Assembly: GCF_003402535.2 (NCBI RefSeq)
Contig: NZ_AP025171.1
Coordinates: 1,674,001 to 1,738,000 of the forward strand
Length of the DNA: 64,000 bases
DNA from: Cupriavidus sp. P-10
GTDB taxonomy: Bacteria; Pseudomonadota; Gammaproteobacteria; Burkholderiales; Burkholderiaceae
Direction of reading: 5' to 3'
Shown: positions 48,084-57,189 of the stretch, one piece after another
Position numbering within the stretch: the first letter of the stretch is position 1
How the letters are laid out: each line of letters starts with the position of its first letter
Translations under genes and position numbers: made by a program
Notes under the pieces: model-generated
The model's database searches: none
Told to the model about the DNA's origin: nothing
What the model saw: the letters and a program-made list of their open reading frames with translations, nothing else

Positions 48084-49523
48084 ATGTCCTATTCCGCGCA
48101 AGCGCAAACACCCGCCGAGCAGACGCAACACCGTGCCGGGCCATCGCCATCCCGGCCGGCATCGCGGCCATCGCCCTTCTCCAAAGAAGCGATCATCGCG
48201 CGCCCGGGCTTCAACCGCTGGATGGTGCCACCCGCTGCGCTGGCGGTGCACCTGTGCATCGGCCAGGCTTACGCGTTCTCGGTCTTCAATGAACCGCTGA
48301 CCCGGATCCTCGGCGTCACGCGCCCGGCGCCGGGCGACTGGCAGCTGACCACGCTGGGCTGGGTGTTCTCGCTGGCGATCTTCTTCCTTGGCATCTCGGC
48401 CGCGTTTGCGGGCAAGTGGCTGGAGAAGGTCGGTCCGCGCCGCACCATGTTCACGGCCGCCTGCTGCTTCGGCGGCGGCTTCCTGGTGTCGGCGGCGGGG
48501 ATCTGGCTGCACCAGATCTGGATGCTGTACCTGGGCTACGGCGTGCTGGGCGGGATCGGGCTCGGGCTTGGCTACGTGTCGCCGGTATCCACGCTGATCC
48601 GCTGGTTTCCGGACCGCCGCGGCATGGCCACCGGGATGGCGATCATGGGCTTCGGCGGCGGCGCGATGATCGGCGCGCCGCTGTCGGTCGCGCTGATGAA
48701 CCACTTCAAGAGCGCCACCAGCGCGGGCGTGGCCGAGACCTTCCTGGTCATGGGCGTGATCTATTTCATCTCGATGTCGCTCGGCGCGCTGGCCATCCGC
48801 ATCCCGGCCCCGGGCTGGGCGCCTCCCGGCTTTGTGCCCAAGGCCAAGGCGAGCAAGATGGTCACGCACGCCAACGTGCATATCGACCAGGCGCTGAAAA
48901 CGCCGCAGTTCTACCTGCTGTGGCTGATCCTGTTCCTGAACATCACCGCCGGCATCGGCGTGCTGGGCCAGGCGGCGGTGATGATCCAGGAAACCTTCAA
49001 GGGCACCATCACCGCGGCCGCCGCGGCTGGCTTCGTCGGCCTGCTCAGCATCGGCAACATGACGGGGCGCTTCCTGTGGAGTTCCGCCAGCGACTACTTT
49101 GGCCGCAAGCTGACCTACGCCATCTTCTTCGCCTTCGGCGCCGCGCTCTACCTGGCCGTGCCGGCGATCGGCGCGGCCGGCAATGTAGCCATGTTCGTGG
49201 CCTGCTATTTCCTGATCCTGACCATGTACGGCGGCGGCTTCAGCACCATTCCCGCCTACCTGGCCGACATGTTCGGCACCGCCTACGTGGGCGGCATCCA
49301 TGGCCGCCTGCTGACCGCCTGGGCCGCAGCCGGCATTGCCGGGCCGGCGCTGGTGAACTACATCCGCGAACACAAGCTGGCGCTCGGCGTGCCCCGCTCC
49401 GAGGTCTACGTCGACACCCTGCACATCATGGCGGGCCTGCTGGTGGTGGGTTTCATCTGCAACCTGCTGATCCGGCCCGTGCATGCGCGGCACCACCTGC
49501 GCGAAGCCGCCAGCGCGGCCTGA
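48084..49523 (+). CDS. OFA-family MFS transporter (oxalate/formate antiporter-like)
   Basis: The 479-residue protein has about 12 membrane segments after a 40-residue polar N-terminus. OFA-type features include LCIGQAYAFSVFNEPLTRIL in helix 1, the motif after helix 2 GKWLEKVGPRRTMFTAACCF, GYGVLGGIGLGLGYVSPVST and FPDRRGMATGMAIMGFGGGA. The family includes oxalate:formate antiporters and monocarboxylate importers such as YhjX. The sigma54 promoter and adjacent two-component genes imply inducible import of a carboxylate. Oxalate is plausible in a Cupriavidus setting with formate oxidation nearby, but it is inference. The start follows GGAG. Confidence 0.9.
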   Translation: MSYSAQAQTPAEQTQHRAGPSPSRPASRPSPFSKEAIIARPGFNRWMVPPAALAVHLCIGQAYAFSVFNEPLTRILGVTRPAPGDWQLTTLGWVFSLAIFFLGISAAFAGKWLEKVGPRRTMFTAACCFGGGFLVSAAGIWLHQIWMLYLGYGVLGGIGLGLGYVSPVSTLIRWFPDRRGMATGMAIMGFGGGAMIGAPLSVALMNHFKSATSAGVAETFLVMGVIYFISMSLGALAIRIPAPGWAPPGFVPKAKASKMVTHANVHIDQALKTPQFYLLWLILFLNITAGIGVLGQAAVMIQETFKGTITAAAAAGFVGLLSIGNMTGRFLWSSASDYFGRKLTYAIFFAFGAALYLAVPAIGAAGNVAMFVACYFLILTMYGGGFSTIPAYLADMFGTAYVGGIHGRLLTAWAAAGIAGPALVNYIREHKLALGVPRSEVYVDTLHIMAGLLVVGFICNLLIRPVHARHHLREAASAA

Positions 49524-49558
49524 CCGCGCCTGCCATCAAAACAACCAGGAGACAAGCC

Positions 49559-49681
49559 ATGCAAAACGACCGCACCTTCGGCAAGACGCTGCTGCTGCTC
49601 GCGTTCTGGACCTACGTGCTCATCCCGCTTGGCGCGGGCATCTGGTCGACCCTCGGCAAGGCCATGACGCTCTTCACCTGA
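49559..49681 (+). CDS. 40-residue MFS-associated membrane miniprotein
   Basis: A short ORF starts behind CAGGAGAC, 35 bases after the transporter stop codon: MQNDRTFGKTLLLLAFWTYV, then LIPLGAGIWSTLGKAMTLFT. It is a single membrane helix with a polar N-terminus. Small proteins of this kind accompany OFA-type MFS transporters in several proteobacteria (annotated as an MFS transporter small subunit), and the gene context and ribosome site support it being expressed with the transporter. Its role, assembly partner or regulator, is unknown. Confidence 0.75.
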   Translation: MQNDRTFGKTLLLLAFWTYVLIPLGAGIWSTLGKAMTLFT

Positions 49682-49966
49682 GCCGCCGCGGCGGCTGTCC
49701 GCCGCATCACGCTCCGTGCCTGCGGCGGCGGGCGCGATCCCGCCGAGTTCAAGGCGGGGTCTGCCCATGACTGTGATCCCGCGCAGCGGCGCCATCTGTA
49801 CTGGTGGCGCCATGTGCCTGGCCAGCCCTGCTTCCGGCCCGCACAACTGAGCTTGAACAGTTCCGCAGGAACTGTATCCCTGGCGGGCAGGCTGTCATCC
49901 GTACGCTTGTCCGTAATGTCGCGGCACGGCCCATCGTGCCGGCGGCGCCCCACGGAGAGCACCTCA
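49682..49966. other. Leader region of the bd oxidase genes
   Basis: Directly after the miniprotein stop codon, agccgccgcggcggct (49681-49696) is a palindrome that may help to end the upstream transcript. The rest holds the inverted repeat at 49857-49875. No ORF is credible. Confidence 0.5.
49857..49875. promoter_or_regulatory. Inverted repeat upstream of the bd oxidase genes
   Basis: ACAGTTCC (49857-49864) and GGAACTGT (49868-49875) are exact 8-bp arms around three bases, about 90 bases before the cydA start. It may be an operator or a leader hairpin. No FNR or ArcA consensus is obvious. Confidence 0.45.
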
Positions 49967-51418
49967 ATGCACGGACTCACAGCCCTGGACCTTGCCCGAA
50001 CCCAGTTCGGGTTTACGGTTTCCTTCCATATCCTGTTTCCCGCCATCACCATCGGGCTGGCCTGCTTCCTGGCGTTCCTGGAAGCGCGCTGGCTGCGCAC
50101 GCAGGACACCGTCTACAAGACCCTGTACCAGTTCTGGATCAAGATCTTCTCGCTTAACTTCGGCATGGGGGTCGTCTCCGGCCTGGTCATGGCCTATGAG
50201 TTCGGCACCAACTGGTCGGGCTTCTCGCAGTTCGCCGGGGGCGTCACCGGCCCGCTGCTGACCTACGAGGTGCTGACCGCCTTCTTCCTGGAGGCGGGCT
50301 TCCTCGGCGTGATGCTGTTCGGCTGGAACCGCGTCGGGCCGGGGCTGCACTTCTTCTCGACCGTCATGGTGGCGCTCGGCACCATGATTTCCTCGACCTG
50401 GATCCTGGCATCGAACAGCTGGATGCACACCCCCGCCGGCTACGTCATCGTTGCCGGCAAGGTGGTCCCGACCGACTGGCTGGAAGTAATCTTCAACCCG
50501 TCGTTCCCCTACCGCCTTGCGCACATGGTCATCGCCGCGCTGCTGTCCACCGCGCTGTTCGTGGCGGCGTCCTCGGCCTGGCAACTGCTGCACGGGCGCG
50601 CCGTGCCCGCCGCACGCAAGATGCTGTCGCTGGCGATGTGGATGGTGCTGATCACCGCGCCGATCCAGGCGATGGTGGGCGACGCACACGGCCTGAACAC
50701 GCTGGAACACCAGCCCGCCAAGATCGCGGCGCTGGAGGGACACTGGCACACGGCCCCCAGGGATGACAAGAACGGCTTCCCGCTGATCGTGTTCGGCATC
50801 CCGGACATGGAGCGCGAGGAAACCCGCTACGCCATCGAGATCCCGCGCCTGGGCAGCCTGATCCTGACGCACACCCTTGACGGCCAGATCCGCGGCCTGA
50901 AGGACTTCCCCAGGGAAGACCGCCCCAATGCCACGGTGCTGTTCTTCACCTTCCGCACCATGGTGGGCCTGGGCGTGGCGATGATCGGCTTCGGCCTGCT
51001 GGGATGGATACTGCGCCGCAACGGCGCGCTGTACCGGTCCAGGGCGTTCCTGCGCCTGGCCGTGGTGATGGGCCCCACCGGCCTGATCGCGCTGCTGGCC
51101 GGCTGGATGACCACGGAGATCGGCCGCCAGCCGTGGGTGGTGTACGGGCTGCTGCGTACCCGGGATGCCGTGTCCGCGCATGCGGCCGGCCCGGTGGCGC
51201 TGTCGCTGGCGCTGTTCGTGGTGGTCTATTTCGTCTGCTTCGGCGTCGGCATCCGCTACATGCTCAAGCTGGCCAGCGCCGGCCCCGCTCCCGATGCACA
51301 CCCGCACCCGCATCCAGACGACAGGCCTTCCTACGGCCCCGGCAGCGTCGTTCCCGCCGCCATCGCCGCGGCTTCCGTTCCCCACGCGATGGCCCGGCAC
51401 GGCCGCCGCGAATCCTGA
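49967..51418 (+). CDS. cydA: Cytochrome bd-type quinol oxidase subunit I (CIO type)
   Basis: The ATG at 49967 follows CGGAGAG and gives 483 residues: [20 protein letters not shown] with the haem-ligand histidine in [68 protein letters not shown] and [16 protein letters not shown]. The Q-loop region is short, which places it with cyanide-insensitive oxidases (CioA) rather than E. coli CydA. It oxidises quinol and reduces O2 to water without pumping protons. It heads the cydAB-DUF2474 operon. Confidence 0.93.
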   Translation: MHGLTALDLARTQFGFTVSFHILFPAITIGLACFLAFLEARWLRTQDTVYKTLYQFWIKIFSLNFGMGVVSGLVMAYEFGTNWSGFSQFAGGVTGPLLTYEVLTAFFLEAGFLGVMLFGWNRVGPGLHFFSTVMVALGTMISSTWILASNSWMHTPAGYVIVAGKVVPTDWLEVIFNPSFPYRLAHMVIAALLSTALFVAASSAWQLLHGRAVPAARKMLSLAMWMVLITAPIQAMVGDAHGLNTLEHQPAKIAALEGHWHTAPRDDKNGFPLIVFGIPDMEREETRYAIEIPRLGSLILTHTLDGQIRGLKDFPREDRPNATVLFFTFRTMVGLGVAMIGFGLLGWILRRNGALYRSRAFLRLAVVMGPTGLIALLAGWMTTEIGRQPWVVYGLLRTRDAVSAHAAGPVALSLALFVVVYFVCFGVGIRYMLKLASAGPAPDAHPHPHPDDRPSYGPGSVVPAAIAAASVPHAMARHGRRES

Positions 51419-51438
51419 ACCCTGAACAGGTGATCGAC

Positions 51439-52446
51439 ATGGGTATCAACCTTCCCGTTATCTGGGCCACCCTGATCTTCTTCGGCGTGATGATGTACGT
51501 CATCATGGACGGCTTCGACCTGGGCATCGGCATCCTCTTCCCCTTCGTCGGCGACCGCCATGACCGCGACGTCATGATGAACACCGTGGCGCCGGTCTGG
51601 GACGGCAACGAGACCTGGCTGGTGCTGGGCGGCGCGGCGCTGCTGTGCGCCTTCCCGCTGGCCTACTCGGTGCTGCTGACCGCGTTCTACCTGCCGCTGA
51701 TGTTCATGCTGCTGGGCCTGATCTTCCGCGGCGTGGCCTTCGAGTTCCGCTTCAAGGCCAGCGACCGCAGCCGCCCTTACTGGGACGCTGCCTTCACATG
51801 GGGCTCGGTGGTTGCCGCCTTCTTCCAGGGCGTGACGCTGGGCGCCTATATCGACGGCATCGCCATGGACGGCACCACCTACACCGGCGGCGCGCTGGAC
51901 TGGCTGGCACCGTTCCCGATCTTCGCGGGCGTGGGCGTGGTAATCACGTACGCCTTCCTGGGTGTCACCTGGCTGATCATGAAGACCGAAGGCCGGCTGC
52001 AATGGACCATGCTGCGCGTGACCAACGTGCTGACTGGCGTGATGGTGGCCATGATCGCGGCAGTGAGCGTGTGGACGCCGCTGACGCACCCGGAGATCGC
52101 GCAACGCTGGTTCGCGCTGCCCAACGTGTTCTTCTTCCTGCCGGTGCCGCTACTGGTTCTTGTCTCCGCCGCGGGCATCTACCGCGCCCTGCACCGCCGC
52201 CCGAACGTGGCGCCGTTCCTCTACGCGCTGCTGATGATCTTCATGGGCTATACCGGGCTGGCCATCAGCATCTGGCCCAATATCATCCCGCCGGGGATCT
52301 CGATCTTCGACGCGTCGTCGGCCCCGCAGAGCCAGGGCTTCGCGCTGGCCGGCACGCTGTTTATCGTGCCGATCATACTGGCCTACACGTCCTGGTCCTA
52401 CTACGTGTTCCGCGGCAAGGTGAAGCGCGGGGAGGGGTACCACTGA
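51439..52446 (+). CDS. cydB: Cytochrome bd-type quinol oxidase subunit II
   Basis: The 335-residue membrane protein starts MGINLPVIWATLIFFGVMMY and contains VIMDGFDLGIGILFPFVGDR, APVWDGNETWLVLGGAALLC, FPLAYSVLLTAFYLPLMFML, GVAFEFRFK and the C-terminal YTSWSYYVFRGKVKRGEGYH, all standard CydB/CioB blocks. It pairs with subunit I. The gene starts 20 bases after cydA and its stop codon overlaps the start of the small DUF2474 gene. Confidence 0.95.
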   Translation: MGINLPVIWATLIFFGVMMYVIMDGFDLGIGILFPFVGDRHDRDVMMNTVAPVWDGNETWLVLGGAALLCAFPLAYSVLLTAFYLPLMFMLLGLIFRGVAFEFRFKASDRSRPYWDAAFTWGSVVAAFFQGVTLGAYIDGIAMDGTTYTGGALDWLAPFPIFAGVGVVITYAFLGVTWLIMKTEGRLQWTMLRVTNVLTGVMVAMIAAVSVWTPLTHPEIAQRWFALPNVFFFLPVPLLVLVSAAGIYRALHRRPNVAPFLYALLMIFMGYTGLAISIWPNIIPPGISIFDASSAPQSQGFALAGTLFIVPIILAYTSWSYYVFRGKVKRGEGYH

Positions 52447-52583
52447 TGGCCAGGCTCATGCGTTCCGGGCTCGCGTCGCGCCTGGGCTGGCTGCTGGCAC
52501 TGTGGCTGGCGGGCGTCGGCACGGTCTTCGCGTGCGCCAGCCTGATGCGGCTGCTGATGCGCGCGGTCGGGCTCTCGAGCTGA
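52446..52583 (+). CDS. DUF2474 (CydX/CioZ-like) small oxidase subunit
   Basis: A 45-codon gene starts inside the cydB stop codon (TGATG at 52444-52448), so translation is coupled. The product, opening MARLMRSGLASRLGWLLALW and ending in LMRLLMRAVGLSS, has a single hydrophobic helix in its middle and matches the DUF2474 size and position. Small subunits of this sort (CydX in E. coli) are needed for stable bd oxidases. A FUSC-family exporter gene starts three bases after its stop. Confidence 0.8.
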   Translation: MARLMRSGLASRLGWLLALWLAGVGTVFACASLMRLLMRAVGLSS

Positions 52584-52585
52584 AC

Positions 52586-54670
52586 ATGGCCTCGTCCACC
52601 CCGATCCCCCGCGCCACGGCACATGCGCCCGATGCATCCGGCACGCTCGCGGCAGCATGGGCACGGAGCCCGGACTTTGCGCCGTGGCTGCATTCTCTGA
52701 AGGTGTTCGGCGCGGCCATGCTGGCGCTCTGCGTGGCGCTGGCGCTCGGCCTGCCGCGACCCTACTGGGCCATGGCCACGGTGTACCTCGTGTCCAGCCC
52801 GCTGGCCGGCGCCACCCATGCCAAGGGCACTTACCGCGTGCTCGGCACGCTGCTGGGCGCGGTATGCGCGGTGGCACTGGTGCCGCTGCTGGTCGACGAG
52901 CCCGTGCTGCTGATGGCGGCGATCGCGTGCTGGACCGGGGCCCTGCTCTACCTGTCCCTGCTGGAGCCGGCACCGCGCAACTACATCTGCCTGCTGGCCG
53001 CCTACACGCTGCCGATCGTTGCGCTGCCCACGGTGAGCCATCCGGCGACCGTCTTTGATGTGGCTCTTGTCCGCATCGAGGAAATCGTGATCGGCATCGT
53101 CTGCGCCAGCGTGGTCAGCGCGGTGGTCTTCCCCGTGCACACCACCCCGGCGCTGGCCGCGCGCGCATCCGCCTGGCTGGACCACGCCTCGCGCTGGATC
53201 GATGACTTGCTGGCCACCGATGCCAGCGCGGGCCAGCGCCACGACAGCTTCAGCCTGCTGGCCGCCGACATCCTGGCGATGGAAACGCAGTTCGCCCCGC
53301 TCAGCTATGAAACCGACGGCGCACCGGCACTGCGGCGCGCCCGCGCCCTGCACCAGCGCATGACGGCCCTGCTGCCACTGGTGCTGGCACTTGCCGATAC
53401 CGTCGGCGCCTTGCGCCGGCACCCGTCGGGCATGCCCGACGCGCTTGCGCAGCGGCTGCACGCTACGCTGGCCTGGATCGCCGGCGAGAAGGGCGCAAGC
53501 CGCCCCGCGCCTTGCTGGCTACCCTCAGGCGCTGCACCGGCCGCAACCGCGGACTGGCATGCGCGCCTGGCCGCGGCCACCGGCACCTATCTCGATGAAC
53601 TGGCAGACCTCTGGCAAGACTGCCGCCTGCTGCAAGCGAGCCTGCGCCACGATGGCGGCGAGCCGGCAACGCTGCGCTATCGCGTCGAGCCCGCCGGACA
53701 GGCCCGCCACCATGATCACGCCCAACTGTTGTTTCGCGCCGCCACCGCCGGATCGGCCACCTTCGCGGCGGGCTTGCTGTGGATGGTGTCAGGCTGGATC
53801 GACGGCGCCGTTCCGGTCGGGCTGGTCGCGCTCGCCAGCTGCTTCATCGCCAGCACCGCGGAGCCGCGCCTGGTGGCCGGCCGGGTGATCGCGTGGGGCA
53901 TCGCCTGCGCGCTGCTGTCCTGGTACTACCAGTTCGTGGTGCTGGTGCTGGCGCATGACTTCGGCTCGCTGGCAGCGCTGCTGTTCGTTCCGTACCTGTT
54001 GATCGGCGCCATGACGACACAGCCGCGCAATGCGCTGTTCGGCGTGCTGCTGGCGGTCACCGCGGCGTCCTTCCCGGGGCCTCGGCACCTCGATGCGGCC
54101 AGCTTCGCAGGCATCTTCAACGGCAGCCTGGCGAGCCTGGCGGCGCTGGTGTTCGCCGCGTTATGGGCCGTGCTGATGCAGCCATTCGGCCAGCAACTGG
54201 TGGCGTACCGGCTGGCCAGGGCCAACTGGAACGAGATCGCGCTGGCCGCGCATCCGCGCGCGGCGGTCAACAGCGCACGGCTGCGCGGCCGCATGCTGGA
54301 CCGGCTGCTGCGCCAGTGGCCGCCGCTGACGCGCCGCAATAACGCCAGCGACAAGCCGGCCGGCGATGCCGTTGCCGACTTCCTGGTGGAATCCGCCGTA
54401 CTGGTGCTGCGGCGCGCCTGTGTCGGTACCCGGGCCGTGCCTTGCCGTGCCGTCGAGCGCGCGCTGGCAGGTGTGGCGCGCCACTACCGGCAGTGCGCAC
54501 GCATCGGCCATGCCGCCACGCCCGCGACGGCGCCCGCCGCGCAGATCGATGCGGCCTGCGCAGCGCTGGCCACGACGGTTCACGCCAGCCCCCGCGCGGC
54601 ACTGGCGGCACTCACCACCCTGCGGCTCGCGCTGTACCCGGACCATGGAGATCACCATGCACGCCACTGA
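52586..54670 (+). CDS. FUSC/AaeB-like aromatic acid exporter
   Basis: The 694-residue protein has two sets of membrane segments separated by a soluble middle domain (about residues 170-390), the FUSC/ArAE architecture. Early blocks include VFGAAMLALCVALALGLPRP and YWAMATVYLVSSPLAGATHA; the second membrane block starts near TAGSATFAAGLLWMVSGWID. AaeB-like proteins export aromatic carboxylic acids together with an HlyD-type partner. The DUF1656 and HlyD genes that follow overlap it and complete the set. Confidence 0.88.
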   Translation: MASSTPIPRATAHAPDASGTLAAAWARSPDFAPWLHSLKVFGAAMLALCVALALGLPRPYWAMATVYLVSSPLAGATHAKGTYRVLGTLLGAVCAVALVPLLVDEPVLLMAAIACWTGALLYLSLLEPAPRNYICLLAAYTLPIVALPTVSHPATVFDVALVRIEEIVIGIVCASVVSAVVFPVHTTPALAARASAWLDHASRWIDDLLATDASAGQRHDSFSLLAADILAMETQFAPLSYETDGAPALRRARALHQRMTALLPLVLALADTVGALRRHPSGMPDALAQRLHATLAWIAGEKGASRPAPCWLPSGAAPAATADWHARLAAATGTYLDELADLWQDCRLLQASLRHDGGEPATLRYRVEPAGQARHHDHAQLLFRAATAGSATFAAGLLWMVSGWIDGAVPVGLVALASCFIASTAEPRLVAGRVIAWGIACALLSWYYQFVVLVLAHDFGSLAALLFVPYLLIGAMTTQPRNALFGVLLAVTAASFPGPRHLDAASFAGIFNGSLASLAALVFAALWAVLMQPFGQQLVAYRLARANWNEIALAAHPRAAVNSARLRGRMLDRLLRQWPPLTRRNNASDKPAGDAVADFLVESAVLVLRRACVGTRAVPCRAVERALAGVARHYRQCARIGHAATPATAPAAQIDAACAALATTVHASPRAALAALTTLRLALYPDHGDHHARH

Positions 54671-54869
54671 ATTCGACCTGTACGGCGTCTTCGTGCCGGC
54701 CACCGTCGTGTGGATGCTGGCGGCGTTCGCCATCACCGCCGGCGCGCGCGCCGCGCTCTCCCGGATCGGCTTCTACCGCGTCGTGTGGCACCGGTCCCTG
54801 TTCAATCTCTCGCTTTATATCCTCGTGTTGGGCGCGATCGTCGCGCTCGTCTGGCAGGCTCCATCATGA
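54657..54869 (+). CDS. DUF1656 membrane protein (AaeX-like)
   Basis: The 70-residue protein, starting MHATEFDLYGVFVPATVVWM, has two predicted membrane helices and a FYRVVWHRSLFNLSLYIL segment, typical of DUF1656/AaeX proteins encoded between ArAE exporters and their HlyD partners. It starts 14 bases inside the exporter gene behind GGAG, so translation is coupled. Its role in efflux is unclear. Confidence 0.88.
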   Translation: MHATEFDLYGVFVPATVVWMLAAFAITAGARAALSRIGFYRVVWHRSLFNLSLYILVLGAIVALVWQAPS

Positions 54870-55669
54870 ATCGCAAGCTTTCGCTGCTCGGCCCCTACGC
54901 GGTGACCCTGGCAGCCGTGGTCGCGGCGGCACTGACCGCCTGGCATCTTTGGCAGTACTACACCGAGGCGCCCTGGACGCGCGACGGCCATGTGCGCGCC
55001 GAGGTGATCCAGGTCGCGTCCGATGTCTCCGGGCTGGTCACGGCCGTGATGATCGATGACAACGCCCGCGTGCACCGCGGCCAGGTCCTGTTCGTGCTGG
55101 ACCAGGAGCGCTTCAGCCTGGCGCTGCGCCAGGCGCGGGCCGAGGCGGCTTCGGCACGTGCGGCACTCGCTCAGGCCCGGCGCGATCCGGCCGCCCAGGC
55201 GCGCATCGACGCAGCCGATGCCGCCGTGGAACTGGCCAGCCTGAACCTGGCCCGCTGCCGCGTGACCAGCCCCGTGGATGGCTACGTCAGCGACCGGCTG
55301 CCGCGCGCGGGGGATTTCGCCATGCGCGGCAGGCCGGCCTTGTCGGTGGTGGCCAGCGGCTCCCAGTACGTCGAGGGCTACTTCGAGGAAACCAAGCTGC
55401 AGGCGATCCGGGTCGGCAACGTCGCGGACGTGCACATCATGGGCCTGCCCGCGCCCCTGCGCGGGCGTGTGCAGAGCATTGCCCCCGGCGTCGAAGACCA
55501 GGACCGCAACCGCGGCCCGAACATGCTCCCCAGCGTCAACCCGACCTTCAACTGGGTGCGGCTGGCACAGCGCATCCCGGTACGCATCGCGCTGGACAAG
55601 GCGCCGCCCGGTGTACGCCTGATCGCCGGCCAGACCGCGACGGTGCGCATCCGCGAGCTGCGCGAGTAG
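54866..55669 (+). CDS. HlyD-family membrane fusion protein (AaeA-like)
   Basis: The 267-residue protein has an N-terminal anchor (YAVTLAAVVAAALTAWHLWQ), a biotinyl-lipoyl motif TEAPWTRDGHVRAEVIQVAS with DVSGLVTAVMIDDNARVHRG, a short helical hairpin, SPVDGYVSDRLPRAGDFAMR and a beta-barrel with QYVEGYFEETKLQAIRVGNV. The start overlaps the DUF1656 stop codon (ATGA). It links the exporter to an outer-membrane channel that is not encoded here. Confidence 0.9.
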   Translation: MNRKLSLLGPYAVTLAAVVAAALTAWHLWQYYTEAPWTRDGHVRAEVIQVASDVSGLVTAVMIDDNARVHRGQVLFVLDQERFSLALRQARAEAASARAALAQARRDPAAQARIDAADAAVELASLNLARCRVTSPVDGYVSDRLPRAGDFAMRGRPALSVVASGSQYVEGYFEETKLQAIRVGNVADVHIMGLPAPLRGRVQSIAPGVEDQDRNRGPNMLPSVNPTFNWVRLAQRIPVRIALDKAPPGVRLIAGQTATVRIRELRE

Positions 55670-55764
55670 GCGCGCTGCCGCCTCGCCCCAACTGTTCTGC
55701 TCCTGCGGCGGCCAATGTGTGCGCCCTGCCGGGCGCAGCCCGTCCCTACCATGGAGACTGAACC

Positions 55765-55792
55765 GGCCCCATGCTGCCGGGCCATTGGGGCC
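55765..55792. other. Hairpin in the moaA leader
   Basis: GGCCCC (55765-55770) pairs with GGGGCC (55787-55792), with AT/ATT flanks that may extend the stem. It lies 22-50 bases ahead of the moaA start. I see no match to the conserved Moco riboswitch, so it is listed only as a structure. Confidence 0.35.
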
Positions 55793-55813
55793 ATTGCCCA
55801 CCGGAGATCCGCC

Positions 55814-56917
55814 ATGCAAGCAGCGCTTGTGCAACAAATGCCCCTCACCACCCACGCCTACGTGCCGGAGCCGGCACCGGCGGCCTGCAGGGACCAGCTT
55901 GGCCGCCCGCTGCGGGACCTGCGGCTCTCCGTGATCGACCAGTGCAACTTCCGCTGCACCTATTGCATGCCCAAGGAGCGCTTTGGGCGCGACTATCCCT
56001 TCCTCTCCCCCGCGCAACGCCTGTCAGACACCGAGTTGCTCGGCATCGTGCGGGCCTTTGTCGGCCTGGGCGTGGAGAAAGTGCGTTTGACGGGCGGCGA
56101 GCCACTGCTGCGCAAGGGCATCGAGTCGCTGGTCGAGGGCATTGCCAGCATGCGCACCCTCGACGGCGGCCAGGTGGAAGTGGCCATGACCACCAACGGC
56201 AGCCTGCTGGCACGCAAGGCCCGCGCGCTGCGCGATGCCGGCCTCGGGCGCGTCACGGTCAGCCTGGACAGCCTCGACGACGGCGTCTTCCGCGCGATGA
56301 ACGACGTCGATTTCCCGGTGGCAGCGGTGCTGGAAGGCATCGACGCCGCGTGCGCCGCCGGCCTGCAGCCGGTCAAGGTCAACTGCGTGGTCGAGCGCGG
56401 CACCAACGACGCGCAGGTGCTGCCGCTGGTCGGGCATTTCCGCGGCAGCGGCGTCACGCTGCGCTTTATCGAATATATGGATGTGGAGGGGCCGCGCGGG
56501 TGGTCACAGTCGCGCGTGGTGCCTTCCGGTGAGATCCGCGCCATGGTCGAGCGTGCGCATGCGCTGCTGCCGGTCGCGCGGCGGGAAGCCGAGACTGCCA
56601 GCAACTATATGCTGGCCGATGGCAGCCTGAAGCTGGGCTTTATCTCCAGCATTTCACACCCCTTCTGCGGCGATTGCACCCGCGCACGCGTTTCGGTGGA
56701 TGGCCGCCTGCACCTGTGCCTGTTCGCCACCTGCTCCGTCGACCTGCGCCCGCACCTGTCGGCCGCCCGCCCTGCCGAATCACTCGCCGCTGCCATCAGC
56801 CAGGCTTGGCAGGCGCGCGGCGACCGCTACTCCGAACTGCGCGCGGAACGGCTTGCCAGCGGCGAGCAGCACCCGAGGCAGTACCCGACCGTACGCATGT
56901 CGCTGGTGGGCGGCTGA
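55814..56917 (+). CDS. moaA: GTP 3',8-cyclase
   Basis: The start at 55814 follows GGAGATCC and gives 367 residues. MoaA carries two 4Fe-4S clusters, visible as the radical-SAM motif SVIDQCNFRCTYCMPKERFG (CxxxCxxC) and the C-terminal SHPFCGDCTRARVSVDGRLH followed by LCLFATC; RLTGGEPLLRKGI is the SAM-binding GGE region. The C-terminal GG (SLVGG) needed for activity is present. It makes the first molybdopterin precursor. Its place next to fdhD and a molybdopterin oxidoreductase suggests cofactor supply for that enzyme; a second moaA elsewhere in the genome is likely. Confidence 0.95.
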   Translation: MQAALVQQMPLTTHAYVPEPAPAACRDQLGRPLRDLRLSVIDQCNFRCTYCMPKERFGRDYPFLSPAQRLSDTELLGIVRAFVGLGVEKVRLTGGEPLLRKGIESLVEGIASMRTLDGGQVEVAMTTNGSLLARKARALRDAGLGRVTVSLDSLDDGVFRAMNDVDFPVAAVLEGIDAACAAGLQPVKVNCVVERGTNDAQVLPLVGHFRGSGVTLRFIEYMDVEGPRGWSQSRVVPSGEIRAMVERAHALLPVARREAETASNYMLADGSLKLGFISSISHPFCGDCTRARVSVDGRLHLCLFATCSVDLRPHLSAARPAESLAAAISQAWQARGDRYSELRAERLASGEQHPRQYPTVRMSLVGG

Positions 56918-56922
56918 GCCGC

Positions 56923-57189
56923 TCAGTCAGTCTCCGGGAACACCTGCGCGGCAAGCTCCACCCCCGCCTGCGTCAGGCTGGCGTGGCCGTGCCCCGCCTC
57001 GTCGATCGCAAACTCGGCCAGCCCCGCGGACTGTAGCTGCGTCAGCACGCGCCTCAGCACGCTCATCGGCAGTTGCGCCCGCTTGGCGATTTTTGCAAGC
57101 GACCAGGGCGTTGCGCCGCCTTCGTGCGCGGCCTGGTGCAGCACCTCCAGCGCGGCGAGGATGGCGGGATCGATCTCAGTGTCCAACAT
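56923..57189 (-). CDS. Small winged-helix protein
   Basis: The 88-residue product starts MLDTEIDPAILAALEVLHQA and continues with TPWSLAKIAKRAQLPMSVLR, RRVLTQLQSAGLAEFAIDEA and GHGHASLTQAGVELAAQVFP, a compact winged-helix of the ArsR/MarR kind. Its start lies 14 bases inside the MocR gene, so the two are coupled and perhaps form one regulatory unit. It converges with moaA (gap of five bases). The target is unknown. Confidence 0.75.
   Translation of the reverse strand: MLDTEIDPAILAALEVLHQAAHEGGATPWSLAKIAKRAQLPMSVLRRVLTQLQSAGLAEFAIDEAGHGHASLTQAGVELAAQVFPETD

Noticed and set aside
55670..55813. Moco riboswitch ahead of moaA
   Set aside because: Only a short GGCCCC/GGGGCC hairpin is visible; the multi-helix conserved core of that riboswitch is not recognisable.
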